Part shown: positions 1 through 8,350 of the stretch, in pieces
Numbering within the stretch: the first letter of the stretch is position 1
Layout: every line of letters starts with the position of its first letter
Source of the DNA: CAYVXE01 sp964455375
Lineage (GTDB): Bacteria > Zhuqueibacterota > Zhuqueibacteria > Oceanimicrobiales > Oceanimicrobiaceae
Length of the DNA stretch: 33,192 nucleotides
Assembly: GCA_964455375.1 (NCBI GenBank)
Contig: CAYVXE010000039.1
Location: 1-33,192, forward strand
Direction of reading: 5' to 3'
Program-made: the position numbers and the translations under genes
The notes under the pieces: generated by a model
Seen by the model: the letters and a program-made list of their open reading frames with translations, nothing else
Told to the model about the DNA's origin: nothing
Databases searched by the model: none

Positions 1-75
1 TTTCACAAAAGGAGTCACCCCAAGTCCGGCGCTTTCCCTTGAGCGTCAACTTAAGGGGCGTTCGACCACCATATT

Positions 76-145
76 GTCACCCCGAGCGGAGCGAAGCGTA
101 GTCGAGGGGTCTGATTTAGGCGCAAACCAGATTTCTCGAAATGAC
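76..145. repeat. Dispersed intergenic inverted repeat
   Basis: A 70-base imperfect inverted repeat. It opens with GTCACCCCGAG and closes with CTCGAAATGAC, so the outer ends pair as GTCA/TGAC and CGAG/CTCG, and an inner TCTG/CAGA pair flanks the loop. Between the arms is a purine-rich block of the form GCGGAGCGAAGCG. From memory, similar elements are scattered between genes in several FCB-group genomes. A decayed relative lies at 18833-18937. No coding potential is evident. A further GCGTCAACT-type inverted match flanks it at about 43-56 and 158-170, so the element may be nested in a larger one. Confidence 0.6.
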
Positions 146-318
146 AGTTTGCGGGCTTTAGTTGACGCCCAAGGGCACCTTCCGGATCGAAATGCCACAT
201 CAGAAAAAAACTTTCGGTCAAACGCTATCCAATGGATGACAACTAACAGGTCATTTTCGATGCGTGGTTTTAAAGATCATGCTGATTGCAACCGATAAAT
301 ATTACAGTTATTTTAAAT

Positions 319-849
319 ATGATCTTTCGTTTCATGCAGATTTCAGGAATTCAACATCAGACCCAGCAAACCGGATTAGCCCGGTTTGCAAACCAATCAG
401 CACCAATCTCAAAAAAGAATGAACTCAGCGATCAGGATGAGAAGAAACTCGAGAAACTCAAGAAACGGGATGCTGAAGTAAGACAACACGAGAATGCACA
501 TGAAGCAGCAGCCGGACAGTATGCCATTGGCGGTCCGCATTATAAACTTGTCACCGGCCCCGATGGACGCCAATATGCGATTGGCGGTGACGTAAGTATC
601 GACACATCGGAAGTTCCGGACGACCCGGAAGCAACCATCCGCAAAGCGGAGACCATTCGACGAGCCGCATTAGCACCAAAGGAACCATCGTCGCAGGACC
701 AACGAGTTGCAGCGGAGGCATCGAAAATGGAAGCGAAAGCAAGACGGGAATTGGCAGAAAAGAAAACGGCGGAGTCCCCTTACTACAACAACCAGGGGGA
801 AACAACCCAAGGGAAATCCACACCTTCATTCGTGGACATTACAGCTTAA
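319..849 (+). CDS. SprA-related putative zinc metalloprotease (CJM1_0395 type)
   Basis: A small protein of 176 residues from this start, matching by eye the SprA-related / CJM1_0395 putative metalloprotease family. The central KKRDAEVRQHENAHEAAAG segment contains an HExxH zinc motif (H57-E58-N59-A60-H61). It is followed by the family features GPDGRQYAIGG, then DTSEVPDDPEATI, then a basic, Ala/Glu-rich helical stretch from about residue 105 to 150. No signal peptide or membrane segment is seen. The start is uncertain: ATG codons at 319 and 334 and a TTG at 286 are all in frame and none has a good ribosome site; the family often begins like the 334 version (MQISG). The substrate is unknown and protease activity has not, to my knowledge, been shown for the family. 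It stands alone and converges on the next gene through a shared hairpin. Confidence 0.75.
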   Translation: MIFRFMQISGIQHQTQQTGLARFANQSAPISKKNELSDQDEKKLEKLKKRDAEVRQHENAHEAAAGQYAIGGPHYKLVTGPDGRQYAIGGDVSIDTSEVPDDPEATIRKAETIRRAALAPKEPSSQDQRVAAEASKMEAKARRELAEKKTAESPYYNNQGETTQGKSTPSFVDITA

Positions 850-859
850 AATAAAAATG

Positions 860-910
860 AATTCCGGACGTTTCCCACAGATAAATCACTGTCGAATAAC
901 GTCCGGATTT
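860..910. terminator. Bidirectional hairpin terminator between convergent genes
   Basis: Arm AATTCCGGACGTT (860-872) pairs with AACGTCCGGATTT (898-910). A second small pairing, CACAG/CTGTC, lies inside the 25-base loop. It sits between the SprA-related stop (849) and the convergent membrane-protein stop (915), with A/T-rich flanks on both sides, so it probably ends both transcripts. Confidence 0.65.
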
Positions 911-914
911 AACG

Positions 915-1328
915 CTACGCAGCAGAACTTTCTTTGATAAAAAATGATGCAACGGCACCAAAAATCAACCATCCAATCATGAGAATACCGCCCCAACACC
1001 AACTTAAATAATATGGGAAATCTGCAATGATCAGGGGACTATAGAACTGGGCAAAAAAGCCGATGAGTCCCACAAAGAACCCAAATGTGAGCCCTCCCTT
1101 GACACCGGCGCCCCAGGAATTCCGGGTCTTTGCAAATAATAAGGCGCCCGCAATACCAATGGCAATTGCCACGACAAAAAACCAAACAGGGTTTGCCTCC
1201 TCCTGGGTAAAAACCGTATCGTATTTTACATACGTACCAGCCATAATTATTCCATGCATGACAAAATCATAAATATTAACAACAATCCCGCCCACCACAC
1301 CGGCTAAAAGTGCTTTACCTGTGTTCAT
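915..1328 (-). CDS. Small four-helix membrane protein of unknown function
   Basis: A 137-residue hydrophobic protein. Predicted membrane helices lie at roughly residues 5-25, 47-66, 76-95 and 107-131; the loop at 30-46 (GTYVKYDTVFTQEEANP) is polar. A strong ribosome site (AGGAGGAACACT) lies just before the ATG, supporting this start. The glycine-rich first helix (GKALLAGVVGGIVVN) and the pattern of small residues resemble small uncharacterised membrane proteins found widely in bacteria, but I do not recognise a named family with confidence. It is monocistronic: the kinase gene upstream on the same strand ends 95 bases away and a hairpin follows its own stop. No enzymatic motif is visible. Confidence 0.7.
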   Translation of the reverse strand: MNTGKALLAGVVGGIVVNIYDFVMHGIIMAGTYVKYDTVFTQEEANPVWFFVVAIAIGIAGALLFAKTRNSWGAGVKGGLTFGFFVGLIGFFAQFYSPLIIADFPYYLSWCWGGILMIGWLIFGAVASFFIKESSAA

Positions 1329-1423
1329 AGTGTTCCTCCTTCACAAAATGGATAATTAAAAAACAGTAAGGTTGGATGTATGATACGTTTATTACAGGAA
1401 TGTAATCAATTTGATGTGACTTG

Positions 1424-4135
1424 TCAACTATTTTCGAGTAACTCATCAAGATTCATGGGTAACGAAATCGTAAACGTCGTCCCCTTCCCCACCTCACTTT
1501 CAACTTCGATTTTCCCACGGTGATCCTCAATAATCTGGTAGCAGATGGACAATCCTAAACCTGTTCCCACGCCAACGCCCTTGGTGGTAAAACCGGGGTC
1601 GAAGATCTGTTTCACTTTTTCGTGAGGGATGCCGACACCCGAATCCCTAAATTGAATAAAAATATGATTTTTCTTCATTCCAGTTGTAATTGTGATGGTT
1701 CCGGCTCCGTTAATTGCCTGCTTCGCATTGATGAGTAAATTCAGGAACACCTGGTTAAGTCGGCCGGGATAGCAGGATACGGGTGGAATGTCTCCGTAAT
1801 TTTTTACCAAGGTTATGTTATGTTTAATTTCATGGTAAATTAACGTCAACGTGTCTTCAATTCCTTCATGAATATTGGCTACTTTCAATTCTGCCTCATC
1901 CAAACGTGCAAAACTACGAAGACGTTTAATGATACCGATAACGCGTTCGGTGGCAGTATCAATAACTCTATTTGCATCCTCTATTATTCGAAAGTAGTTT
2001 GATAAAGATTTATCACTGGCAGATTGTTTCTCCCATACTTTTTTTATTTTAGTAATCGCTCGTTTTAACGTGTCATGCATGCTGTTTATGGCGCCCACAG
2101 GCGTATTAATTTCATGAGCGATACCGGCTACCAGCAACCCTAACGACGCCATCTTTTCCGATTGAACCAGTTGCGACTGTGTTTGCTGCAAGTCGATATT
2201 CGTCTTTTCTAAATCTTTCAGACTCTTCTGCAATGCTTCTTCGGCAAGTTTTCTTTCCGTAATATCTTCACTGATCCCACAGACCCGGTAGATTTCTCCG
2301 CACGCATTTTTTACCGGAAAAGCCCGCTGTCGAATCCAACGAACAGTGCTGTCAGAACGTATGATTCTGTATTCAGCCTCCTTGCTATCCGTTAACTCCT
2401 CATGAAACAATTTCATAATACGTTTTTTATCATCGGGATAAATGGACTCGAATATGATTTCGATATCATCGTAGGCGGTTTTACGCGGTTTACCGTAAAA
2501 ATCATCGAAGGCCGGACTTATGTACAAAACTTTTCTCGTTTTAGCTTCAGATATCCAGAACACTTCGTTGATGTTTTCGGTTAATTGCCGGAATTTCTCC
2601 TCGCTCTCAGTGAGTTCATCCAATAGTTTCTGCATTTCAGTATTTTTTTTCTCCAAAGCCTCCTGCACAGCGAGAAGTTTCACATTTGCTTTGCCGAGAG
2701 AATAGCTTTGTTTTTCAGCTTGCTTAGCCTTGATCCGTAATTTGCGGTTTGCGTTGCGAAGTTCTTTGGTCTTTTCGACCACTTTTGTTTCAAGAAACTG
2801 GTATGCCCTAATATTGTCAAGCGCCAGGCCAACCATATTCACAAACATTTCAAAACGCGCCACATCCTGCCGGTCCATTTCTCGCTCATGGTGTTGCATA
2901 TTCCCCACAATCAGACCGATAGGCTGTTTGTTTACCTTTATGGGAGCGATGACAACCGCCTTGGTACGGATGACTTCCTGTCCGGGTTGACGCGGCCATC
3001 TGTCATCTGCGTTGAGATCACAGATAAAGACCGTTTTATTTTCTTTAATACTCTCAAAAAATGGAGAAGGCATTGCAACTTCCGGGTCCCGTACTCTCGT
3101 CAAAAACTTATCTACCAGTTCCTGTGGATCTTTCTCCATACAATAAGAACGCAATTCCAACTCTTCATCTTTTAACAGAAACAACGACCCCCGATCAAAA
3201 TCGAGGCTGTGACAAAGCAAATGTGGCGTTTCATCTAAAAGCTCATTTTCATCATAAATTAATGTAAACCGATTGGAAACAGCATTCAGAGCCGCCAATT
3301 GCTTTGTCGTGTATTCCAACTCTTCTGTCCGTTCGGTTACTTTTTTCTCCAGTTCCGAAGAATAGGTATGAAGCGTCTTTTCCAATTTTCTCCGCTGTGA
3401 CACATCCCTGGCAATGCCATCCTGACGAACAACATGACCATCTTCATAAATCAAGCGTCTGTTAACTTCGAAGTATTTCGTTTCACCGGATTTCGTCTGC
3501 ATTCGAAATTCTAAGGTCCTGTTTTCGGATTTCCCGGATTTCATTGCGGTATCAAAGCTTTTGCGAATTAGGGAAAGGTCATCAGGATGTATGATATCAA
3601 ATACAGAAAGCCCAATCATCTCTGCAGGCGAATAACCCAATATCGATAACGCTGCCCGATTGACGCTTAGAAATTTACCCTTTGCATCTATCGAGTAAAT
3701 TAGATCCGGAACTGTTTCCATGAGCATTTGTAAATGCGACTGAGATTGTTCTAACTCGCTTCTGAGTTTTACCTTTTCTACAGCTTGCAAAATGGTGTTT
3801 TCGACTTTACTGATTTGCAAAGGTTTAAGTAAAAAATCAAAAGCGCCAAGACGCAACGACTGAACCGCCAGGTCCACGGAGCCGTTAGCAGTCAAAATAA
3901 TAACCGGCAAATTCGGTTTTTCCGATTTGATCCGCGTCAACACGTCCAAACCGCTCAGGTCAGGCATGTTGAGGTCACAAAGCACCACATCGAAGGGTTG
4001 CTTGCTAATTTTTTTAAGACCATCGGCACCACTCTTTACCGCGCAAACACTGAAGTTTAATGACTGCAGCCCTGTAAACAACCCGGTTCGCTGCTCTTTG
4101 TCATCTTCAATATATAATAATTTAATCGAATTCAT
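1424..4135 (-). CDS. Receiver-first sensor histidine kinase (REC-PAS-GAF-PAS-HisKA-HATPase)
   Basis: A 903-residue cytoplasmic kinase with no membrane segment. In order: a receiver domain (1-120; acidic pair D11/D12, phospho-acceptor D54 in DLNMPD, T82, K104); a PAS domain (about 133-250) ending in a PAC segment; a coiled coil (250-285); a GAF domain (about 285-445); a long coiled coil (445-515); a second PAS/PAC (about 515-632); a coiled coil; HisKA with H674 in GIAHEINTP; and an ATPase domain with N box around N803, G1 DSGVGI (831-836) and G2 GTGLGLS (857-863). All catalytic residues look intact. The receiver at the N-terminus suggests that an upstream kinase gates this one, which is inferred. 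No partner regulator is adjacent. It is divergent from the 4333 gene across a 197-base gap; the ribosome site is weak. Confidence 0.93.
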   Translation of the reverse strand: MNSIKLLYIEDDKEQRTGLFTGLQSLNFSVCAVKSGADGLKKISKQPFDVVLCDLNMPDLSGLDVLTRIKSEKPNLPVIILTANGSVDLAVQSLRLGAFDFLLKPLQISKVENTILQAVEKVKLRSELEQSQSHLQMLMETVPDLIYSIDAKGKFLSVNRAALSILGYSPAEMIGLSVFDIIHPDDLSLIRKSFDTAMKSGKSENRTLEFRMQTKSGETKYFEVNRRLIYEDGHVVRQDGIARDVSQRRKLEKTLHTYSSELEKKVTERTEELEYTTKQLAALNAVSNRFTLIYDENELLDETPHLLCHSLDFDRGSLFLLKDEELELRSYCMEKDPQELVDKFLTRVRDPEVAMPSPFFESIKENKTVFICDLNADDRWPRQPGQEVIRTKAVVIAPIKVNKQPIGLIVGNMQHHEREMDRQDVARFEMFVNMVGLALDNIRAYQFLETKVVEKTKELRNANRKLRIKAKQAEKQSYSLGKANVKLLAVQEALEKKNTEMQKLLDELTESEEKFRQLTENINEVFWISEAKTRKVLYISPAFDDFYGKPRKTAYDDIEIIFESIYPDDKKRIMKLFHEELTDSKEAEYRIIRSDSTVRWIRQRAFPVKNACGEIYRVCGISEDITERKLAEEALQKSLKDLEKTNIDLQQTQSQLVQSEKMASLGLLVAGIAHEINTPVGAINSMHDTLKRAITKIKKVWEKQSASDKSLSNYFRIIEDANRVIDTATERVIGIIKRLRSFARLDEAELKVANIHEGIEDTLTLIYHEIKHNITLVKNYGDIPPVSCYPGRLNQVFLNLLINAKQAINGAGTITITTGMKKNHIFIQFRDSGVGIPHEKVKQIFDPGFTTKGVGVGTGLGLSICYQIIEDHRGKIEVESEVGKGTTFTISLPMNLDELLENS

Positions 4136-4311
4136 TTTTTCAAGTCATTAGTGTGATCACATAATACAAGTTTTCCGCCTTAAAATCAAATAAAAACCTG
4201 TTGTCTGTCTTCGAACATTTAAGACAATTTTTCGTACATACAAATCACCACGAATAAACTTGCAATCTAAGTAAAAATAAATTAGTTTACATAAAGTATT
4301 TCGCTCTGTTA

Positions 4312-4326
4312 TTTTGGATTCCAAAA
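4312..4326. promoter_or_regulatory. Short palindrome immediately before the 4333 start codon
   Basis: TTTTGG-ATT-CCAAAA, a perfect 6-base inverted repeat ending 6 bases before the ATG. It occupies the place where a ribosome site would be expected, and no Shine-Dalgarno sequence is otherwise visible. It could be an operator or an RNA hairpin affecting translation; chance is also possible in this AT-rich gap. Confidence 0.25.
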
Positions 4327-4332
4327 CATTTT

Positions 4333-7179
4333 ATGGCAGAAAATCACAAAAAAGCTCTTTTATTCAGATTGGTTTTTATCATCCTGGCCGGTTTCTTATT
4401 TGCTTTGAGTGCCGGCAACCTCTACCGCGTCGTCCATTCCACAACAGATGAAAACCTTTTCACAAATCCGCCGTCATACGCATATTTTACAACCGAAATT
4501 CCGGCACAAATAATCAACGCAGAAACTCAAAGCAAAAAAAGTGCGGCAATGGATACCATCCATGTGGGCGATTTATTAATTACGGTAAATGACAAATCCG
4601 TCTATCTCACAGATAACGGAGATATCCCGGAAAATTATTTTTCCAGCGACTCCATCGATATCTGGAAGGTTCTCAAGGCATCTGAAGATCGTTATATAAA
4701 ACTCCACGTCAAACAAAAAGAGTTACCGCAAACTTATTTACGTAAGTTGCCGCCTTCGGTCTACGTTCTGGACGTGACCAAGGGCGGCGCCTCGGACCTT
4801 GCCGGCATGCAGGTGGGAGATTTCATTCTCAGCATCAATGGAGAGACCTTCTCAAGCGCTCAGGAGGCAGATATTATTTTACGGCAAGCAAAGAGCGGTG
4901 CCACAACGTTGTATGATGTCCTCCGGAAAAACCGTATTGTGACACTACGGGTAACTTTGGCAAGAGTCGGAATTCAATTCGCAACGGTTTTGTTCTGGAT
5001 AACCGGCTTCGTATTTTTCTTAACCGGCATTTTTTTAGCGGTAAAAAAGCCGTTGATTTTCACTGCCCGCATCCTGGGATTTGCCTTCATTGCAGTCGGA
5101 TTTGTGTTAATGGTGCAAGGTTTAACCAGAGATGCGAATTTCGACCTTTTTGCAAAAATCCGTACGGTCACATCCATTCTTTGTTTCGGTTTCGGCGTTG
5201 CCGCCTGGAGCCACGGTTCATTTTATTTCCCACAAAAAAGGCCTGAAATTTTAGAAAAAAAGTGGATTATTGCCACACTGTACCTTCTTGCATTTTTGTT
5301 ATTTCTCGCGGTCAGTCCTTCTTTCTTAAGGATTAAAACCTTTAGCTTCTCCGGCCAAATGCTTGGCAAATCCGGCCAATGGGTGGCTAACATCTTGTTC
5401 TTCCTGCTTATTTTTTTCAGCAGCATGGTCAAATTCTACTTCCGCAAAAGGAGAAGCAACGAGTATAAACGATTAAACCGCATGGTCAAATGGGTCTCTC
5501 TCTCTGCCGTTTCTGTGACGCTTCTTTTTGTATTTATCCTGACCCGCACAGGGTATGGACGGCAAATCGGTTTCGCCTCTTTACCACTCCTGTTTATTCC
5601 GCTCTCCTATTTATACACCATTGGCAGGTATCAACTACTGAACATGGATATCCGCGTACGCAGGAATATTCAGTACATTGTGGTTTCCTGGCTCTGGCAT
5701 GCCGGACTCATGATTGTGTTATTGAAAATTCTCTGGGCGTTACCCCGGCTTCGTCTAACGATTCCAAACATACGCTTTACCGGCACCTCCATTGAAATAT
5801 TGGCAGTCCCAACAGACCCACAGCTTCATGATTTTATCGAAAAAATAATTCTGATTTTTTCTGGTATTGTTCTGGTTTTTGCTTTTGCAAAAATTGCAAA
5901 GCTGGTTCAACGTCTCATCAACAGGTTTTTCGACCAGAAACCATACGATATCAGCAAAGCGACCGGTGAGTTAGCAGAAATCATGGCAACAAAACTGGAA
6001 ATGGAAGAACTGGCGCTTGGCATTGTCGAAAAGCTGGCGGGAATAATGGCCATTAAACGGGTTGGAGTCCTGTTTTTTCGAGAACAAAAAGATTGTTGTT
6101 GTAACAACGCGTATGGATTTGAAACAGCTGTGTGGGATGACTTTTGTTTAAAGAGCAGTGATTCACTTGTGCAAACGTTAAACACCTACCCCGGTGAATC
6201 CCGCGTAAGTATCGACATCCTTGAGGAAAATACAAAAACTGAATTTTCCCTCCAAGGTTTTAAACAGATCATCCCGATTCGGTTCAAAAATAAACTGGTG
6301 GGCGCATTTTTGATCGGAGAGAAGCTTTCGGAATCCCCGTTAAATCTTGATGATCTCACATTTTTGGCTGCTGTCTCCAAGCAGGCTTCCATCTCCATTG
6401 AAAATGCATTTTTGTATGAAGAACTCACAGAGAAAGAACGGCTGAAACACGAATTGAATATTGCCCGTCGAATTCAAATGGCCTCTTTGCCGCAATCCAC
6501 ACCGGACGTGTGCGGCCTGGACATTGCAGGCATTTCCATTCCTGCACTCGAGGTGGGAGGCGATTACTTCGATTATCTCAACGGGACAGACCGGAGCTTC
6601 ATGGTCATCGTTGGCGATGTGAGCGGAAAGGGCACGTCGGCAGCGCTCTACATGTCGAAAGTCCAGGGAATTCTGCGTTCGTTGTTTCAGTTTAATCTGT
6701 CGCCTCGGGATCTGTTTGTCAAAGCCAACAAACTGTTGTACCAGGACATGGAAAAACAGTCGTTTATAACGGCCATTGGAGCGGCTATGAATACGGAAAC
6801 ACGCAAACTCACCCTGGCGCGCGCCGGGCACCTCCCCCTTTATTATTTTGAATCCAAACAGCAACGGGTTAAGGCCTTAACTCCGAAAGGCCTTGGGTTG
6901 GGCCTGGAAAAAGACCATCTGTTTGAGAACAAATTGGAAGAAATGTACATCTCCTATCGTACCGATGATATTTTTCTGTTCGTGACCGACGGCGTCACCG
7001 AAGCCCAGAAGCCGGATGGCCGCGAATTCGGTGAACAAAAACTGGTGAACCTTCTCTTGGAAAACAAGGCACGGCCGGCGAACAATATTCGCGACACTAT
7101 CATCAGGGAAGTGGAACATTTTTGCGAAAACACGTTTCAACATGACGACCAAACCGTGGTGGTCGTAAAAATTAAATAA
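4333..7179 (+). CDS. Membrane PDZ / multi-TM / GAF / SpoIIE-type PP2C phosphatase
   Basis: A 948-residue membrane sensor with a serine phosphatase output. A membrane anchor (about 9-29) is followed by an extracytoplasmic part with a PDZ-like segment near 60-125 and a clearer PDZ domain at about 142-210 (GGASDLAGMQVGDFILSINGE). About nine hydrophobic segments follow between 213 and 525, then a GAF domain (about 555-700) and a linker helix. The SpoIIE/PP2C domain (about 720-948) has the metal-binding motifs GGDYFD (~743-748), GDVSGKG (~761-767), TDGVTEAQ (~885-892) and HDDQT near 937. Such phosphatases usually act on anti-sigma-antagonist or similar phosphoproteins in partner switching; no such partner is encoded here. 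The stop is 2 bases before the next ATG, so translation is probably coupled. Confidence 0.92.
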   Translation: MAENHKKALLFRLVFIILAGFLFALSAGNLYRVVHSTTDENLFTNPPSYAYFTTEIPAQIINAETQSKKSAAMDTIHVGDLLITVNDKSVYLTDNGDIPENYFSSDSIDIWKVLKASEDRYIKLHVKQKELPQTYLRKLPPSVYVLDVTKGGASDLAGMQVGDFILSINGETFSSAQEADIILRQAKSGATTLYDVLRKNRIVTLRVTLARVGIQFATVLFWITGFVFFLTGIFLAVKKPLIFTARILGFAFIAVGFVLMVQGLTRDANFDLFAKIRTVTSILCFGFGVAAWSHGSFYFPQKRPEILEKKWIIATLYLLAFLLFLAVSPSFLRIKTFSFSGQMLGKSGQWVANILFFLLIFFSSMVKFYFRKRRSNEYKRLNRMVKWVSLSAVSVTLLFVFILTRTGYGRQIGFASLPLLFIPLSYLYTIGRYQLLNMDIRVRRNIQYIVVSWLWHAGLMIVLLKILWALPRLRLTIPNIRFTGTSIEILAVPTDPQLHDFIEKIILIFSGIVLVFAFAKIAKLVQRLINRFFDQKPYDISKATGELAEIMATKLEMEELALGIVEKLAGIMAIKRVGVLFFREQKDCCCNNAYGFETAVWDDFCLKSSDSLVQTLNTYPGESRVSIDILEENTKTEFSLQGFKQIIPIRFKNKLVGAFLIGEKLSESPLNLDDLTFLAAVSKQASISIENAFLYEELTEKERLKHELNIARRIQMASLPQSTPDVCGLDIAGISIPALEVGGDYFDYLNGTDRSFMVIVGDVSGKGTSAALYMSKVQGILRSLFQFNLSPRDLFVKANKLLYQDMEKQSFITAIGAAMNTETRKLTLARAGHLPLYYFESKQQRVKALTPKGLGLGLEKDHLFENKLEEMYISYRTDDIFLFVTDGVTEAQKPDGREFGEQKLVNLLLENKARPANNIRDTIIREVEHFCENTFQHDDQTVVVVKIK

Positions 7180-7181
7180 AA

Positions 7182-8327
7182 ATGGTTATAGGCTGGTCCA
7201 AGTACACGAGATTTCTGCTTGTGGCGGGGTTACTGCTTTCATCCGGGTCACCGATAGGCGCGCAATCACCATTGGGAACGGTCTCAGGAAGAGTACTGTC
7301 GGTGAAAACGGGAAAACCTTTGAAAAACGTCAGCGTGTTTCTGGCAAACACCATGCTGGGCTCGGCGACAAATGAAAACGGTGAATTCACCATAACGTCG
7401 GTTCCACCGGGATCGTACGAACTGGTTGTTTCTCATGTGGGTTACCTTCTGAAAAAACAATTTATGCGGCTGAACCCGGGACAGTTGCTCTCGGTTGAAT
7501 TTAAAGTCCCACAGAAAATAATCCTCCTCCCCGACATCGAGGTGACGGCGCACAGGGACAAAACCTGGAAACGGCAGCTCAAATATTTCACGACCGCCTT
7601 CCTGGGCACGTCAAGAAATGCCACAAAATGCAGGATTAACAACCCGGAAGTCCTGAACTTTCAGCAGGACAGGGGAAAATACATTTTTCGCGCCCGGGCA
7701 CGGGCGCCATTGCTCATCGAGAACAAAGCTCTCGGATATCGTCTCCATTATCTATTGGAAGAATTCGAAATAGAACACGGTGTCGTGAAATATATGGGTT
7801 TCCCCAGGTTCGAACCTCTGGAAGCACGCAACAAAAAACAGCAAGCACGATGGCGCAAGAACCGGTTAAAAACCTACTACGGCTCACAACGTCATTTTCT
7901 GGCTTCTTTTCTGTCCAGGCGTCACGGGCAAAGCGGCTTTCTGGTGCAGGCGATTCGCGAATTGCCCGTTGGTGACGACATTGTCAGAGCCTACGACGTG
8001 GCGCCCGACAGCCTGGTCACCGGCGGTGACACGGTCTTTCAAAAGAAGCTTTCGTTTTCGCATTTTCTCCAGGTCACCTACACCCGGAAAAACGAGGCTC
8101 CTGAGTATCAGAACTGGCTGGCAAAACAGTCGGGGATTACCCGCAACGACCGCACGTTCTTTGTGCCCAAAGCACAGACATCGTGGATAAAAATGAACCA
8201 CCATTTTGCAGAAGTGGATACCAGCGGCAATGTCGCAAACCCTTTTGCGTTCACCGTCTACGGCTACTGGGGATGGGAACGGGTAGCAGACATGCTGCCG
8301 TTTGAATATCAACCGAATCGCAAATAA
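7182..8327 (+). CDS. Exported protein with carboxypeptidase-regulatory-like domain
   Basis: A 381-residue protein beginning with a probable signal peptide (about 1-28, cut near GAQS). Residues about 32-115 form a carboxypeptidase D regulatory-like beta-sandwich: GTVSGRVLSVKTGKPLKNVSV, then NENGEFTITSVPPGSYELVV and SHVGYL, the pattern seen at the N-terminus of many Bacteroidota outer-membrane proteins. The remaining 260 residues (from WKRQLKYFTTAFLGTS) are mixed alpha/beta and basic, with no TonB plug or barrel long enough for a receptor; the segment resembles uncharacterised periplasmic or surface proteins of the same group. Its start lies 2 bases after the phosphatase stop, and the kinase follows 23 bases later, so it is likely co-transcribed with two signalling proteins and may be their sensed or regulated envelope component. 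That role is inferred. Confidence 0.85.
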   Translation: MVIGWSKYTRFLLVAGLLLSSGSPIGAQSPLGTVSGRVLSVKTGKPLKNVSVFLANTMLGSATNENGEFTITSVPPGSYELVVSHVGYLLKKQFMRLNPGQLLSVEFKVPQKIILLPDIEVTAHRDKTWKRQLKYFTTAFLGTSRNATKCRINNPEVLNFQQDRGKYIFRARARAPLLIENKALGYRLHYLLEEFEIEHGVVKYMGFPRFEPLEARNKKQQARWRKNRLKTYYGSQRHFLASFLSRRHGQSGFLVQAIRELPVGDDIVRAYDVAPDSLVTGGDTVFQKKLSFSHFLQVTYTRKNEAPEYQNWLAKQSGITRNDRTFFVPKAQTSWIKMNHHFAEVDTSGNVANPFAFTVYGYWGWERVADMLPFEYQPNRK

Positions 8328-8350
8328 CCAAACTGAAAATTTATAGGCTT

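Noticed and set aside
74..298. 74-codon plus-strand reading frame
   Set aside because: It runs through the intergenic inverted repeat and its residues follow the repeat; no ribosome site or family resemblance.
551..829. 92-codon minus-strand frame
   Set aside because: Antisense to the SprA-related gene, whose frame has clear family motifs; no domain seen.
6340..6864. 174-codon minus-strand frame
   Set aside because: Lies opposite the SpoIIE domain, rich in Cys, Arg and His as expected for a shadow; no motif.
7884..8312. 142-codon minus-strand frame
   Set aside because: Antisense to the exported protein gene, no recognisable domain and no ribosome site.
7182..8327. TonB-dependent receptor
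   Set aside because: The N-terminal domain fits, but at 381 residues there is no plug and no room for a 22-strand barrel.
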